Source of the DNA: Mycobacterium florentinum
Lineage (GTDB): Bacteria; Actinomycetota; Actinomycetes; Mycobacteriales; Mycobacteriaceae
DNA: 64,000 bases
Direction of reading: 5' to 3'
NCBI RefSeq assembly: GCF_010730355.1
Contig: NZ_AP022576.1
Location: 4,588,001-4,652,000 of the forward strand
Position numbers and translations under genes: made by a program. Positions 38,175 through 47,424 of this stretch are shown one piece after another. A model generated the notes under the pieces. It saw nothing but the letters and a program-made list of their open reading frames with translations, did not search any database and was not told the DNA's origin. The stretch's first letter is position 1. Each line of letters begins with the position of its first letter.

Positions 38175-38218
38175 CGCTACCGGCGGTAGCTACCGGCCGG
38201 TAGCTACCGCCGGTAGCG
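38175..38218. repeat. 44-bp perfect palindrome between citA and pdxH
   Basis: A perfect self-complementary 44-bp sequence, centred between 38196 and 38197. It is built from gctaccggc/ggtagc units; the central 16 bp gctaccggccggtagc is itself a palindrome. An extra half-unit gctaccggccggt lies at 38162. It ends eight bases before the pdxH GTG and 46 bases from the citA ATG, so it must overlap the promoter or leader. Possible roles: multimeric repressor operator or leader hairpin. Confidence 0.85.
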
Positions 38219-38226
38219 TTGGCCCG

Positions 38227-38886
38227 GTGGCCGGACCAGATGACGATCACCTGCAGCGGATGCGCGTGGAGTACGGGTCAGCGGAGCGCGACGCCAGCTC
38301 CGATCTCGACGCTTCCTGGCTCGACGATGGGTGGCTTGCGTTACTGCGGAGGTGGATTGAAGATGCCGAACGTTTCGGGGTCTCCGAGCCCAACGCGATG
38401 GTGCTGGCGACCGTCGCCGATGGCAAGCCGATGAGCCGTTCGGTGCTGTGCAAGAGCGTCGACGAGACCGGGATCACCTTCTTCACCAACTACGACTCGG
38501 CCAAAGGCGTCGAGCTGGCCGAGACGCCGTACGCGTCGGCGACCTTTCCCTGGTACCTGCTGGGGCGGCAGGTCCACGTTCGGGGCGCGGTGACCAAGGT
38601 CGACCCGCAGGCCAGCGAGGACTACTGGTCCAAGCGGCCGCGCGGCTCCCAGCTGGGCGCCTGGGCGTCACACCAGTCGCAGCCGATCGCGTCCCGTGCG
38701 GCGCTGCTCGATCAGCTGGCCGAAGTCACTGACCGCTTCGCCGATTTCGAGACCATCCCGGTACCGCCGAACTGGGGCGGCTACCTGATCGCGCCCGAGG
38801 TGGTGGAGTTCTGGCAAGGCCGGGAAAACCGGCTGCATAACCGCATTCGGGTCGTCGGCGGCCGCGTCGAACGGCTACAGCCCTGA
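38227..38886 (+). CDS. pdxH: pyridoxamine/pyridoxine 5'-phosphate oxidase
   Basis: 219-residue FMN enzyme that makes pyridoxal 5'-phosphate. Family marks are [19 protein letters not shown] for FMN and [17 protein letters not shown], ending in the C-terminal [12 protein letters not shown] with conserved Arg and His. GTG 38227 lies just after the palindrome. In M. tuberculosis pdxH (Rv2607) is elsewhere, as I recall, but other mycobacteria have it beside citA. Confidence 0.93.
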   Translation: MAGPDDDHLQRMRVEYGSAERDASSDLDASWLDDGWLALLRRWIEDAERFGVSEPNAMVLATVADGKPMSRSVLCKSVDETGITFFTNYDSAKGVELAETPYASATFPWYLLGRQVHVRGAVTKVDPQASEDYWSKRPRGSQLGAWASHQSQPIASRAALLDQLAEVTDRFADFETIPVPPNWGGYLIAPEVVEFWQGRENRLHNRIRVVGGRVERLQP

Positions 38887-39068
38887 TCACACCCGGCGGG
38901 TGGTTGTGAGGCCAAACACCGCACGATAAGGCGGGGTTCATCTCAAAGAAAGCCGCGAGGTCAACAGAGCAGACCCCGGGCAGGCGCGTCGTCGCGATAA
39001 CGACTACCTTCAGCTGTACGCACCTAGCCAAGGCGCAGCCATACCAGCCAGAGCGCAAAGGGGTTCTC

Positions 39069-40361
39069 GTGGCCGACACCGACGACACCGCAACTCTGAA
39101 GTACCCAGGCGGTGAGATCGACCTGCAGATCGTCAAAGCCACCGAAGGCGCCGACGGTATTGCGCTGGGCCCGCTGTTGTCCAAGACCGGCTACACGACG
39201 TTCGACAACGGCTTCGTCAACACGTCCGCGTGCAAGAGCTCGATCACCTACATCGATGGCGACGCCGGCATCCTGCGCTACCGGGGAATCCCGATTGATC
39301 AGCTCGCGGAGAAGTCGACCTTCATCGAGGTCTCCTACTTGCTGATCTACGGCGAGCTGCCGACCGCCGACCAGCTGGCCGACTTCACCAAGCGGATTCA
39401 GCTGCACACGATGCTGCACGAGGACCTGAAGCGGTTCTTCGACGGCTTCCCCCGTAACGCGCACCCGATGCCGGTGCTGTCCAGTGCCGTCAACGCGCTG
39501 TCGGCGTACTACCCCGATTCGCTCGACCCGATGGACAACGCGGACGTCGAGCTTTCGACGATCCGGTTGCTGGCCAAGCTGCCGACCATCGCCGCCTACG
39601 CCTACAAGAAGTCCGTCGGCCAGCCGTTCCTCTACCCGGACAACTCGTTGTCGCTGGTGGAGAACTTCCTGCGCATGACGTTCGGGCTGCCCGCCGAGCC
39701 ATATCACGCCGACCCCGAGGTAGTACGGGCGCTGGACATGCTGCTTATCCTGCACGCCGACCACGAACAGAACTGTTCGACTTCGACGGTCCGGCTGGTG
39801 GGGTCGTCGCAGGCCAACCTGTTCACCTCGATCTCCGGTGGCATCAACGCGCTGTGGGGGCCGCTGCACGGTGGCGCCAACCAGGCCGTGCTCGAGATGC
39901 TCGAGGAGATCCGCCAGAGCGGCGACGACGTCAGCGAGTTCGTCCGCAAGGTGAAGAACCGTGAAGAGGGTGTCAAGCTGATGGGCTTCGGCCACCGGGT
40001 CTACAAGAACTACGACCCGCGTGCCCGGATCGTCAAGGAGCAGGCCGACAAGATCCTGGCCAAGCTCGGCGGCGACCCGCTGCTGGACATCGCCAAGCAG
40101 CTCGAAGAGGCCGCGCTGACCGACGACTACTTCATCGAGCGCAAGCTGTACCCGAACGTCGACTTCTACACCGGGCTGATCTACCGGGCACTCGGGTTCC
40201 CGGTCCGGATGTTCACCGTGCTGTTCGCGCTGGGCCGGCTGCCCGGCTGGATCGCGCACTGGCGCGAGATGCACGACGAGGGCGACAGCAAGATCGGCCG
40301 CCCACGCCAGATCTACACCGGCTACACCGAACGCGACTACGTCGGCATCGACGGACGGTAG
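39069..40361 (+). CDS. gltA2: citrate synthase, main form
   Basis: 430 residues, type II-like citrate synthase, equivalent of Rv0896. Seen: [28 protein letters not shown] with the active-site His, [16 protein letters not shown], and [19 protein letters not shown]. The C-terminal Arg for citrate is in the run to the end. GTG 39069 with AAAGGGG upstream. It is the principal TCA-cycle entry enzyme. It ends ten bases before the convergent oxidoreductase gene. Confidence 0.95.
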   Translation: MADTDDTATLKYPGGEIDLQIVKATEGADGIALGPLLSKTGYTTFDNGFVNTSACKSSITYIDGDAGILRYRGIPIDQLAEKSTFIEVSYLLIYGELPTADQLADFTKRIQLHTMLHEDLKRFFDGFPRNAHPMPVLSSAVNALSAYYPDSLDPMDNADVELSTIRLLAKLPTIAAYAYKKSVGQPFLYPDNSLSLVENFLRMTFGLPAEPYHADPEVVRALDMLLILHADHEQNCSTSTVRLVGSSQANLFTSISGGINALWGPLHGGANQAVLEMLEEIRQSGDDVSEFVRKVKNREEGVKLMGFGHRVYKNYDPRARIVKEQADKILAKLGGDPLLDIAKQLEEAALTDDYFIERKLYPNVDFYTGLIYRALGFPVRMFTVLFALGRLPGWIAHWREMHDEGDSKIGRPRQIYTGYTERDYVGIDGR

Positions 40362-40370
40362 CGGGCGGCT

Positions 40371-41933
40371 CTAGGCAAGCGAGGCCAGCACCGCCATCGC
40401 GGCGTTGTGGCCGCCGATGCCCGACACGGCGCCGCCGCGGCGAGCACCCGAGCCGCACAACATGATTCGTTCGTGGACGGTCGCCACGCCCCACTGGCGG
40501 GCCGGGCTGTCGAGCTCCTCGTCGTCGTCCGCGAACGGCCAGGACAGCGCGCCGTGAAAGATGTTGCCCGCCGTCATCGCCAGGGCGTGTTGCAGGTCCA
40601 GGGTGGTTGTCGTCTCGACGCAGGGCCGGCCCTGCGCGTCACGCATCAGCACATCCGAAATCGGTTCGGCCAGCACCGAATTCAGTGAGGCCAGCACGGA
40701 CTCGGTCAGCTGGTCGCGGGCGACGGGGGAGTCGCCTTCGAGCAGCGAGTGGGGTGTGTGCAAGCCGAACACCGTCATCGTCTGAACACCCGACTCGCGC
40801 AGCTCGGCCGACAGGATGCTGGGGTCGGTCAGCGAATGGCAGTACGCCTCGCACGGCAGCGGATCCGGTAGCGCGCCGCCGGCGGCGCGAGCGTAGGCAG
40901 TCTCCAGCTGGCTGCACGTCTCGTTGACGTGAAACGTGCCGGCGAACGCCTGCTCGGGTGTGACGCTCTGGTCGCGTAACCGGGGCAGCCGCCGCAGCAC
41001 CATGTTCAGCTTCACCTGCGCTCCCGGTGCCGCCGGCGCCGGCGGCTCGCCGAGCAGCTCGGCCAACACCGTCGGGGTGACGCCGGCCAGAATGAACCGG
41101 CCCTGAATCGGGTGCTCCTCGCCGTCCTTGCGGTAGCGCACCTCGCCGTCCGGCTCCACGCCGTAAACCTCTGCACCGGTGATGATTTCGGCTCCGTGAC
41201 GCACAGCGGCGGCGGCCAGCGCCGCGGTCACCGCGCCCATCCCGCCGATCGGGACGTCCCAGTCCCCGCCGAGCACGTGATACAGGAAGCAGATGTTCTG
41301 GTGCAGCGATGCATCGTCGAGCCGAGCGAACGTGCCGATCAGCGCGTCGGTGGCGATCACGCCGCGGACCAGGTCGTCGCGCACGGCCCCGGCGATCGCG
41401 TGCCCGATCGGCTCGTCGACGATCGCGCGCCACGCCCCGGCGGCCTCCCGACCGCCGCCGTCGGTGACGTGGCGGCGCGCCTGCTCGCGGGTGCGAAGCT
41501 GTTCGGTCAGCGTCGGCCAGAGCCGGTCGGTCACCAGGCGGCAGCGGCGGTAGAACTCGGCGAATCCGCGCTCGTCGCCGGCGGCGCCGATCGCCCGGAA
41601 CGAATCCGGCGACCCGACCAGCAGCCCGCTGCGCCCGCCTGTCGCGGGGTGGGGTGTGTATGACGAATATTGCCGCCGGGCCAACCGCACGTCGGCGCCC
41701 AGGTCCGCGACGATGCGCGGTGGCAGCAAGCTGACCAGATACGAGTACCGCGACAGCCGGACGTCGACGCCGTCGAAGGCCCGCGCCGACACCGCGGCCC
41801 CACCGATGTGCCCGAGTCGCTCCAGCAGCCGCACCCGAAGCCCGGCCCGGGCCAGGTAGCCCGCTGCCACCAGGCCGTTGTGGCCCCCACCCACGACGAC
41901 TACGTCACAATCCGGCGCGCCACCGAGGGACAT
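40371..41933 (-). CDS. FAD-dependent phytoene-desaturase-like oxidoreductase (Rv0897c)
   Basis: 520 residues. FAD motif at the N-terminus: DVVVVGGGHNGLVAAGYLARAG with the ERLG continuation. The C-terminal substrate/FAD closing segment is RGGAVSGIGGHNAAMAVL. It belongs with carotene isomerase/desaturase-like and prenyl-lipid oxidoreductases. The natural substrate is unknown; the window encodes no carotenoid synthesis. Two bases separate it from the upstream DUF2630 gene. Confidence 0.9.
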   Translation of the reverse strand: MSLGGAPDCDVVVVGGGHNGLVAAGYLARAGLRVRLLERLGHIGGAAVSARAFDGVDVRLSRYSYLVSLLPPRIVADLGADVRLARRQYSSYTPHPATGGRSGLLVGSPDSFRAIGAAGDERGFAEFYRRCRLVTDRLWPTLTEQLRTREQARRHVTDGGGREAAGAWRAIVDEPIGHAIAGAVRDDLVRGVIATDALIGTFARLDDASLHQNICFLYHVLGGDWDVPIGGMGAVTAALAAAAVRHGAEIITGAEVYGVEPDGEVRYRKDGEEHPIQGRFILAGVTPTVLAELLGEPPAPAAPGAQVKLNMVLRRLPRLRDQSVTPEQAFAGTFHVNETCSQLETAYARAAGGALPDPLPCEAYCHSLTDPSILSAELRESGVQTMTVFGLHTPHSLLEGDSPVARDQLTESVLASLNSVLAEPISDVLMRDAQGRPCVETTTTLDLQHALAMTAGNIFHGALSWPFADDDEELDSPARQWGVATVHERIMLCGSGARRGGAVSGIGGHNAAMAVLASLA

Positions 41934-41935
41934 GT

Positions 41936-42193
41936 CTAGCCCAGGTAGCCCTCGACCTGGTCGCCGGGGCGCACCGCGGCCTCGCGTGGATCACCACCGG
42001 TTTCGCGCAGCGCGCGCCGCTGACGCAGCAGGTCCCAGCACTGGTCGAGTTCGACCTCGACCCGGCGGAGCCGTTCGTGTTCCTGGGACTCGCTGATGTC
42101 GCGGTGCTGCAGCTGTGCCCGCAGATTTTTCTCCTCGGCGACAAGGTTGCGGATGTGCGCCAGGGTTTCGCTGTCGGTCGGTCTACTGCCCAT
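41936..42193 (-). CDS. DUF2630-like small coiled-coil protein (Rv0898c)
   Basis: 85 residues, helical and heavily charged: HIRNLVAEEKNLRAQLQ then RLRRVEVELDQCWDLLRQRRALRE, a probable coiled coil. The tail RETGGDPREAAVRPGDQVEGYL is a conserved motif of the family. Starts at ATG 42193. It is probably co-transcribed with the oxidoreductase gene downstream (2-base gap). Function unknown. Confidence 0.85.
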   Translation of the reverse strand: MGSRPTDSETLAHIRNLVAEEKNLRAQLQHRDISESQEHERLRRVEVELDQCWDLLRQRRALRETGGDPREAAVRPGDQVEGYLG

Positions 42194-42301
42194 CGCTCCA
42201 GTGTGCCCGACGCGACCGGTGACAACGGGCGCAGTCGGTAGGCTGCATATCGCTTGCAGGACGGACGGGGGTCCCGGCACAGGCAGCGAGGAGGGGCAGT
42301 C

Positions 42302-43279
42302 GTGAGTCTACGGGCGCGTTTCGGCCATGCGGCTGATTCGCGGCGGGCCCCGATCTCCTACCTGCGTTCGCTGGGCGTGGGCTGGCTGATCGGGTTGGTG
42401 GTCATTCCATTGCTGATAGCCGCAATCGGCTACGGCGCACTCGAGCGGTCCCGGGCTGCCCGCGGGCCGGCCGGTGCGACGCCGCCGGCCGTGTCGTCGA
42501 GCAAGCCCGGCAAGCCGCCGTTGTCGCTGGCGCCGCTCTCAATTGTCCGCAATGGCAATGACGTAACGCTGACCGGTGAGTTTCCCGACGATTCCGCGAA
42601 AGCCGGGCTGACCCGGGTGCTGAAAAGCGCGCTGCCGGCCGGTGTCGACATCGTCGACCAAATCGGCATCAACCCGAATATCGACGCGCTCGATTTCTCC
42701 AACGCCGGACCGATTTTCAAGGACAGCGCGTCGATTGCCAACTTCAATCTCACGGTCAACGGGGACACGATCACCCTGACCGGAACGGCCGCGTCGCAAG
42801 ATCAGAAGAACACGATCGGCTCCGACGCCGCGCACACCTGGTCGAATCTTACTGTCGTCGACCAGCTCGTGGTGGATGGCTCGGTGCCGCCGTCGCCACC
42901 GCCCGCACCCGCGGTCCAGTGTGGCGATCTGCAGTCGGCCATCAATGCCGTGACGGGCGGGCCGATTACGTTCGGCAACGACGGATTCAGCCTGACCCCG
43001 GCCGACGACCAGATTTTGGCCCAGGTCGCGGACAAGCTGAAGGCTTGCCCGATCGCGCACACGACGATCAACGGCTACACCGACAATTCGGGCACCGAGG
43101 AGGTCAACATCCCGCTGAGCGACAACCGCGCCCAAACGGTGGCGAATTTCCTTGTCGCCCATGGTGTTGCGGGTGATCATTTGACGGTCCGGGGTCTGGG
43201 TTCGATAAACCCGGTCGCCGGCAACGACACCGCCGACGGTCGCGCGAAGAACCGCCGCGTCGAAATCGTGGTTGGCTGA
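42302..43279 (+). CDS. arfA: OmpA-like ammonia-release facilitator ArfA
   Basis: 325 residues, equivalent of Rv0899 (OmpATb, 326 residues). N-terminal membrane helix WLIGLVVIPLLIAAIGYGALE, a BON-type middle domain of about residues 70-195, then an OmpA-like C-terminal domain (DQILAQVADKLKACPIAHTTINGYTD then VNIPLSDNRAQTVANFLV and NRRVEIVV) that resembles peptidoglycan-binding modules. GTG 42302 with GAGGAGGGG upstream. In M. tuberculosis it is needed for ammonia release and growth at acid pH. Confidence 0.94.
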   Translation: MSLRARFGHAADSRRAPISYLRSLGVGWLIGLVVIPLLIAAIGYGALERSRAARGPAGATPPAVSSSKPGKPPLSLAPLSIVRNGNDVTLTGEFPDDSAKAGLTRVLKSALPAGVDIVDQIGINPNIDALDFSNAGPIFKDSASIANFNLTVNGDTITLTGTAASQDQKNTIGSDAAHTWSNLTVVDQLVVDGSVPPSPPPAPAVQCGDLQSAINAVTGGPITFGNDGFSLTPADDQILAQVADKLKACPIAHTTINGYTDNSGTEEVNIPLSDNRAQTVANFLVAHGVAGDHLTVRGLGSINPVAGNDTADGRAKNRRVEIVVG

Positions 43280-43291
43280 GGAATATTCGGT

Positions 43292-43390
43292 ATGGCTTTC
43301 GTAGTGCAGTGGTTGTGGTACCTGCTGGCTTTCGTGGCGGGATCGGCAGTTGCCTGGGTGATCGCCGCGCTGACGAGGGTGCGCCGATGA
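43292..43390 (+). CDS. arfB: tiny membrane protein ArfB
   Basis: 32 residues, MAFVVQWLWYLLAFVAGSAV continuing to an RR C-terminus: a single membrane helix with a basic inner end. It lies between arfA and arfC, starts 12 bases after the arfA stop, and its stop overlaps the arfC start as ATGA. The in-frame stop at 43277-43279 limits any longer start, so it is shorter than the about 50 residues I recall for Rv0900. Confidence 0.8.
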   Translation: MAFVVQWLWYLLAFVAGSAVAWVIAALTRVRR

Positions 43391-43848
43391 ATCACGTGCA
43401 CTGGTGGCTGTTCGGCTTGTCGTTCGCGATGGGGTTGGTGTTGACCCTCGCGTTCCTGACCCGATCTGTCAAATATGAAGTGCCCCTTGATGTATCGGCC
43501 GATCACCCGGTGATACCCGACCCTCCCACGACGAGGATTGTGACCGAGGTGCCGACGACGAGGGTTGCGACCGACCCCCCGACGGCGAAGATTCCCGCGA
43601 ATATCGAGTCGCGGACGACGAAGATCCCGGTGCCACCGCCCGCTCCCTACGGGCCCGGCTCCGTGCGGGCCGGCCCCGACGGCCGTGGCCCGGCGGGATG
43701 GTTGGTCAAGGCACGCATCGATACCCGGCTCTACTACATCCCCGACAATCCGGGTTACGACCCGACCGTAGCCCAGGTGTGGTTCTCCGACGAGCAATCC
43801 GCCTTACGCGCCGGCTTCACGCCGTGGCACCCAAACGCCCGGAAATGA
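43387..43848 (+). CDS. arfC: membrane-anchored ArfC
   Basis: 153 residues, equivalent of Rv0901. One N-terminal membrane helix (WWLFGLSFAMGLVLTLAFL), then a Pro/Thr-rich stalk (PTTRIVTEVPTTRVATDPPT) and a small C-terminal domain with the conserved RLYYIPDNPGYDPTVAQVWF. It completes the arfABC operon for ammonia release. Ends 16 bases before the convergent prrB stop. Confidence 0.88.
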   Translation: MNHVHWWLFGLSFAMGLVLTLAFLTRSVKYEVPLDVSADHPVIPDPPTTRIVTEVPTTRVATDPPTAKIPANIESRTTKIPVPPPAPYGPGSVRAGPDGRGPAGWLVKARIDTRLYYIPDNPGYDPTVAQVWFSDEQSALRAGFTPWHPNARK

Positions 43849-43864
43849 CCACGGGCGTCGGGTA

Positions 43865-45205
43865 TTAACTCGGGGCGGGCAGCCGCAGCAGCAGTCGCGC
43901 ACCGCCCAGCGGACTGTCCTGCAGCGAAGCCGTCCCGCCGTGTAAATGGGCCTGCTGGGCCACCAGGGCCAGCCCCAGCCCCGATCCCGAGTGCGAGGCC
44001 GTCGACCCGCGGGAGAACCGCTCGAACACCATGTGGCGCTCGCCTTCGGGCACACCACTGCCGTTGTCGTCGACGGCGATGTCCACCCCGGCGCGCGAGC
44101 TGACCGCCGACAGCTGAACCCGGGTGGCGCCGCCGTGTTTGACGGCGTTGGCGATCGCGTTGTCGACCGCCAGGCGCAGACCCGCCGGCATTCCGACGAT
44201 GATGCAGGTGGGCGACGGCACCAGCGAGACATCGAGGTCGGGATAGACGCGCGACGCGTCATGGGCGGCGCGGTCCAGAAGTTCGGTGATGTCGACCGGC
44301 ACGTGATCGTCAGAGGTGGACAGTTCGCCCTGGGCCAACCGCTCCAGCGCGCTGAGCGTCGCCTCGATTCGGGATTGCGTGCGGATGACGTCGCTGATCA
44401 CCTCGTTGCGCTGGTCAGCGGGCAGATCGAGGGTGGACAGCACCTCGAGGTTGGTGCGCATCGCGGTCAGGGGAGTGCGCAATTCGTGGGAGGACACGGC
44501 AGCGAAATCGCGTGCCGACGAGAGCGCTTCCTTGGTGCGGTTCTGCTCGTTCCAGATGCGTTGCAGCATGCCGCGCATCGCCTCGGCGATCTCTACGGCC
44601 TCGGTGGCGCCGTGCACCTCGACTCGCGGCGCCTCGTCGCCCGCATCGATCAATCGGGTTTGCTGCGCAAGCTGTTTGAACGGGCGCACCGCGAAAGAGG
44701 CCAGCAGCCAGGCGAATACCGTCGAGGCGAAGATCGCGAACCCACAGATGAGCAGCACCCTGCGGTGCAGATTATTGGTCTCGGCGAGGGTGGCGTCATA
44801 GGTCGCGCCGACGGCCAGCGAGGTCGGCTCCGGCCCCGGGATCTCCACCGTGCGCACCCGATAACGCACACCGTTGATGTAGGTGTCGGTGTAGTCGACG
44901 TCGGAGCGGGGCAGCGTGACATCGGAATTCGACTTCACCCGGCTGCCGCGCCGGATCGTCATGATCGCGTCGCGGTCGTTGGGTGAGCGCGGAATCTCGT
45001 CCAGGCCGCGCGGCAGGAACGGGATCGCGAAACCGGCGGCCTCGTCGAGCCGGCGGTCCAGCCGCTCCTTGCGGTCGTTGGTGATCCCGACCCAGACGAC
45101 CGCACCGACGATCAGCACCGGAATCGCGGCACCGATGGCTGTCGCGAGCACCACCCGGGTCCGCAGCGAGGGCGTACGGGCCAAGATTCGCGACAGGAAC
45201 TTCAT
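43865..45205 (-). CDS. prrB: two-component sensor histidine kinase PrrB
   Basis: 446 residues, equivalent of Rv0902c. N-terminal membrane helix VVLATAIGAAIPVLIVGAVVW, an extracytoplasmic sensor loop, a second helix (LICGFAIFASTVFAWLLASFA), a HAMP linker, then HisKA with the phospho-His in AVSSHELRTPLTAMRTN. The ATP-binding domain follows: VDNAIANAVKHGG, DNGSGVPEG and GSGLGLALV. It phosphorylates PrrA, encoded 23 bases upstream. Confidence 0.95.
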   Translation of the reverse strand: MKFLSRILARTPSLRTRVVLATAIGAAIPVLIVGAVVWVGITNDRKERLDRRLDEAAGFAIPFLPRGLDEIPRSPNDRDAIMTIRRGSRVKSNSDVTLPRSDVDYTDTYINGVRYRVRTVEIPGPEPTSLAVGATYDATLAETNNLHRRVLLICGFAIFASTVFAWLLASFAVRPFKQLAQQTRLIDAGDEAPRVEVHGATEAVEIAEAMRGMLQRIWNEQNRTKEALSSARDFAAVSSHELRTPLTAMRTNLEVLSTLDLPADQRNEVISDVIRTQSRIEATLSALERLAQGELSTSDDHVPVDITELLDRAAHDASRVYPDLDVSLVPSPTCIIVGMPAGLRLAVDNAIANAVKHGGATRVQLSAVSSRAGVDIAVDDNGSGVPEGERHMVFERFSRGSTASHSGSGLGLALVAQQAHLHGGTASLQDSPLGGARLLLRLPAPS

Positions 45206-45228
45206 GGCTGTTCGCGCCGACCGCGTCG

Positions 45229-45939
45229 TTACTGCATCCGCAGAACGAACCCAACGCCACGGACGGTGTGCAGCAACCTCGGACCGCCGTTTGCCTCCAG
45301 CTTGCGGCGCAGGTACCCGATGAAGACGTCGACGACGTTGGTGTCGGCGGCGAAGTCATAACCCCACACCAGCTCCAACAGCTGGGCGCGGGACAGCACG
45401 GCGGTCTTGTGCTCGGCCAGCACCGCCAGCAGGTCGAACTCGCGCTTGGTCAGGTCGACGTCGACGCCGTTGACGCGCGCCCGGCGGCCGGGAATGTCGA
45501 CCTCCAGCGGGCCCACCGTGATGGTCTCCGACGAGGTCGACGCGACGGACCCGCGGCGGCGCAGCAGCGCCTTGACCCGCGCGACCAGTTCGGCCAGCAC
45601 GAACGGCTTGACGAGGTAGTCGTCGGCACCCGCTTCCAGGCCCGCCACCCGGTCGTCGACCGAGCTGCGGGCGGAGAGCACGCAGACCGGGACGTCGTTG
45701 TCCATCGCGCGCAGGGCGGTGACGACGCTGACGCCGTCCAGCACGGGCATGTTGATGTCCAGCACTATCGCGTCGGGGCGGGTCTCGGTGGCGCTGCGCA
45801 GGGCCTCGGCCCCGTCGACGGCGGTGGAAACTTCGAAGCCGGAGAGGCGCAGTCCGCGCTCCAGCGAGGCAAGCACATCGGAGTCGTCGTCGACGACCAA
45901 GACGCGAGGTGAGCTGACGCCAGAGTCCATGCCGCCCAT
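45229..45939 (-). CDS. prrA: two-component response regulator PrrA
   Basis: 236 residues, OmpR/PhoB type, equivalent of Rv0903c. Receiver domain: [18 protein letters not shown], phospho-Asp in [13 protein letters not shown], and Lys in DDYLVKPF. C-terminal winged helix: [17 protein letters not shown] and [19 protein letters not shown]. Start 45939 gives MGGMDSG, matching the M. tuberculosis start; 45930 is possible. PrrA is essential in M. tuberculosis and controls respiration and pH responses. Confidence 0.95.
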   Translation of the reverse strand: MGGMDSGVSSPRVLVVDDDSDVLASLERGLRLSGFEVSTAVDGAEALRSATETRPDAIVLDINMPVLDGVSVVTALRAMDNDVPVCVLSARSSVDDRVAGLEAGADDYLVKPFVLAELVARVKALLRRRGSVASTSSETITVGPLEVDIPGRRARVNGVDVDLTKREFDLLAVLAEHKTAVLSRAQLLELVWGYDFAADTNVVDVFIGYLRRKLEANGGPRLLHTVRGVGFVLRMQ

Positions 45940-46158
45940 TTTGCCGGATTGTTGGATCAGACGGGTCATCGGGGAGTGGCCCGGTGGCTAAATGGTTACG
46001 TTTTCGAGTCTCAGCCGCGACTGGCGAACGATAAAGACCATGCGATGATCGAATCCAGGTGGCAGGCCAAGACATTGAGTGTCTTGGTCAGCGTTGACGT
46101 TGCGGGCCTTCGATTTCGGTGCCACCGGCCGTAACGGAACTCCAGAGACGGAATCGTT

Positions 46159-47424
46159 GTGACTGAGGCCATGGGTCCGCCGGACGCGCCTGCCCGCTCG
46201 ACGTCCGCGATCGCCGCTGCGCCCAAACGCCCGGGCCAGGCATCCGACCAGAAGCGGCGGGCACGGCACCGCACCGGCTGGATCGCCGTCGTAGCGTCCT
46301 CCAGTTTCGTTGCTGCGGTGGATATTCCGATCATCACTAGGGCCGTGATCGACGGGCCGGTGCGCCATCACAACCCGGGCGGGTTATGGGCGTTGGGCAT
46401 CGCCGCCACGACTTTCGGCCTGGCTGCCTTGATCACGGCGACGCTGTCGCTGGTCTGGCCGGTCGCCTCGATGGACTTCCTGTTCTCGATGACCCGGGAG
46501 TCGAAAACGGCGGTGGACCGAATCGCCGAAATCTTGGATGTCCCCTGCGATATCACCGACGGGCCCAACCCCGAGCCCGTCCGGGCCGGTCGCCTCGAGC
46601 TGGACGATGTGGGCTTTCGGGTGCCCGACCCGGTAGCGGGCGACGAGTGGTTGCTTCGCCATGTCACGCTGGTCGTCGAAGCCGGCGAGACGCTGGCCCT
46701 CGTCGGCGCCCTGGATGCGGGGAAATCCCTTCTGACAGCACTGCTTTCCCGCATCTATGACGCCTCGGAGGGTCGGATACTGCTGGACGGCCGGGACATC
46801 CGCGATATGTCGCTGCCGGCGCTGCGCGGCGCGGTATGCACGGCGTTCGAGGACCCGACGGTGTTTTCGATGTCGGTGGCCGAGAACCTACGAATCGGCC
46901 GGCCGGACGCCACCGACGCGGAATTGTCCGCGGCGCTCGACATCGCGGCGGCGCGGTTCGTCCACGATCTGCCGTCAGGGATCGATACCCGCATCGGCGA
47001 ACGGGGAATGCGGCTTTCCGGCGGACAGCGTCAGCGGTTATGCCTGGCCCGGGCGATCGTCGCGACGCCGAAGCTGCTGGTGATCGACGACGCCCTGTCC
47101 GGACTCGACTCGCATACCGAGGCCGAGATCACCGCGGCGCTGCGGGTGGCACTCAAGGGCGTCACCGGAATCATCGTCGCGCGCCGCCTCTCCACTGTGC
47201 TGCTCGCGGACCGGGTGGCCTTCATGGAACCGGGCGAGGCCGGCCCAACCATCACCCACGTCGGCAGGCATGCGGAGCTTTTCGCCCGGGTGCCGCGCTA
47301 TCGCCGGCTATTGACTGCTAAGCACGGGCTTGAAAACGACGTCATCGACTGCACTACAAGATATTTCGCGATGAAGATGACGGGGCAGGGCCCTGTGCCT
47401 CATGGCAAGCCGATGCCGCGATAG
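46159..47424 (+). CDS. decayed ABC exporter half-transporter (membrane domain mostly deleted)
   Basis: 421 residues. A full ABC exporter half of this kind has about 600. Only one early membrane segment (GWIAVVASSSFVAAVDIPII) and one late segment (about residues 78-102) remain before the ATPase domain, so roughly 180-200 residues of membrane domain are missing in frame. The ATPase has Walker A GALDAGKS (183-190) and signature LSGGQRQR (286-293), but the catalytic Glu is Asp311 and the switch His is Arg342. The last about 30 residues run past the usual end into accD3 on the opposite strand. Probably not functional alone. Not in this position in M. tuberculosis. Confidence 0.7.
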   Translation: MTEAMGPPDAPARSTSAIAAAPKRPGQASDQKRRARHRTGWIAVVASSSFVAAVDIPIITRAVIDGPVRHHNPGGLWALGIAATTFGLAALITATLSLVWPVASMDFLFSMTRESKTAVDRIAEILDVPCDITDGPNPEPVRAGRLELDDVGFRVPDPVAGDEWLLRHVTLVVEAGETLALVGALDAGKSLLTALLSRIYDASEGRILLDGRDIRDMSLPALRGAVCTAFEDPTVFSMSVAENLRIGRPDATDAELSAALDIAAARFVHDLPSGIDTRIGERGMRLSGGQRQRLCLARAIVATPKLLVIDDALSGLDSHTEAEITAALRVALKGVTGIIVARRLSTVLLADRVAFMEPGEAGPTITHVGRHAELFARVPRYRRLLTAKHGLENDVIDCTTRYFAMKMTGQGPVPHGKPMPR

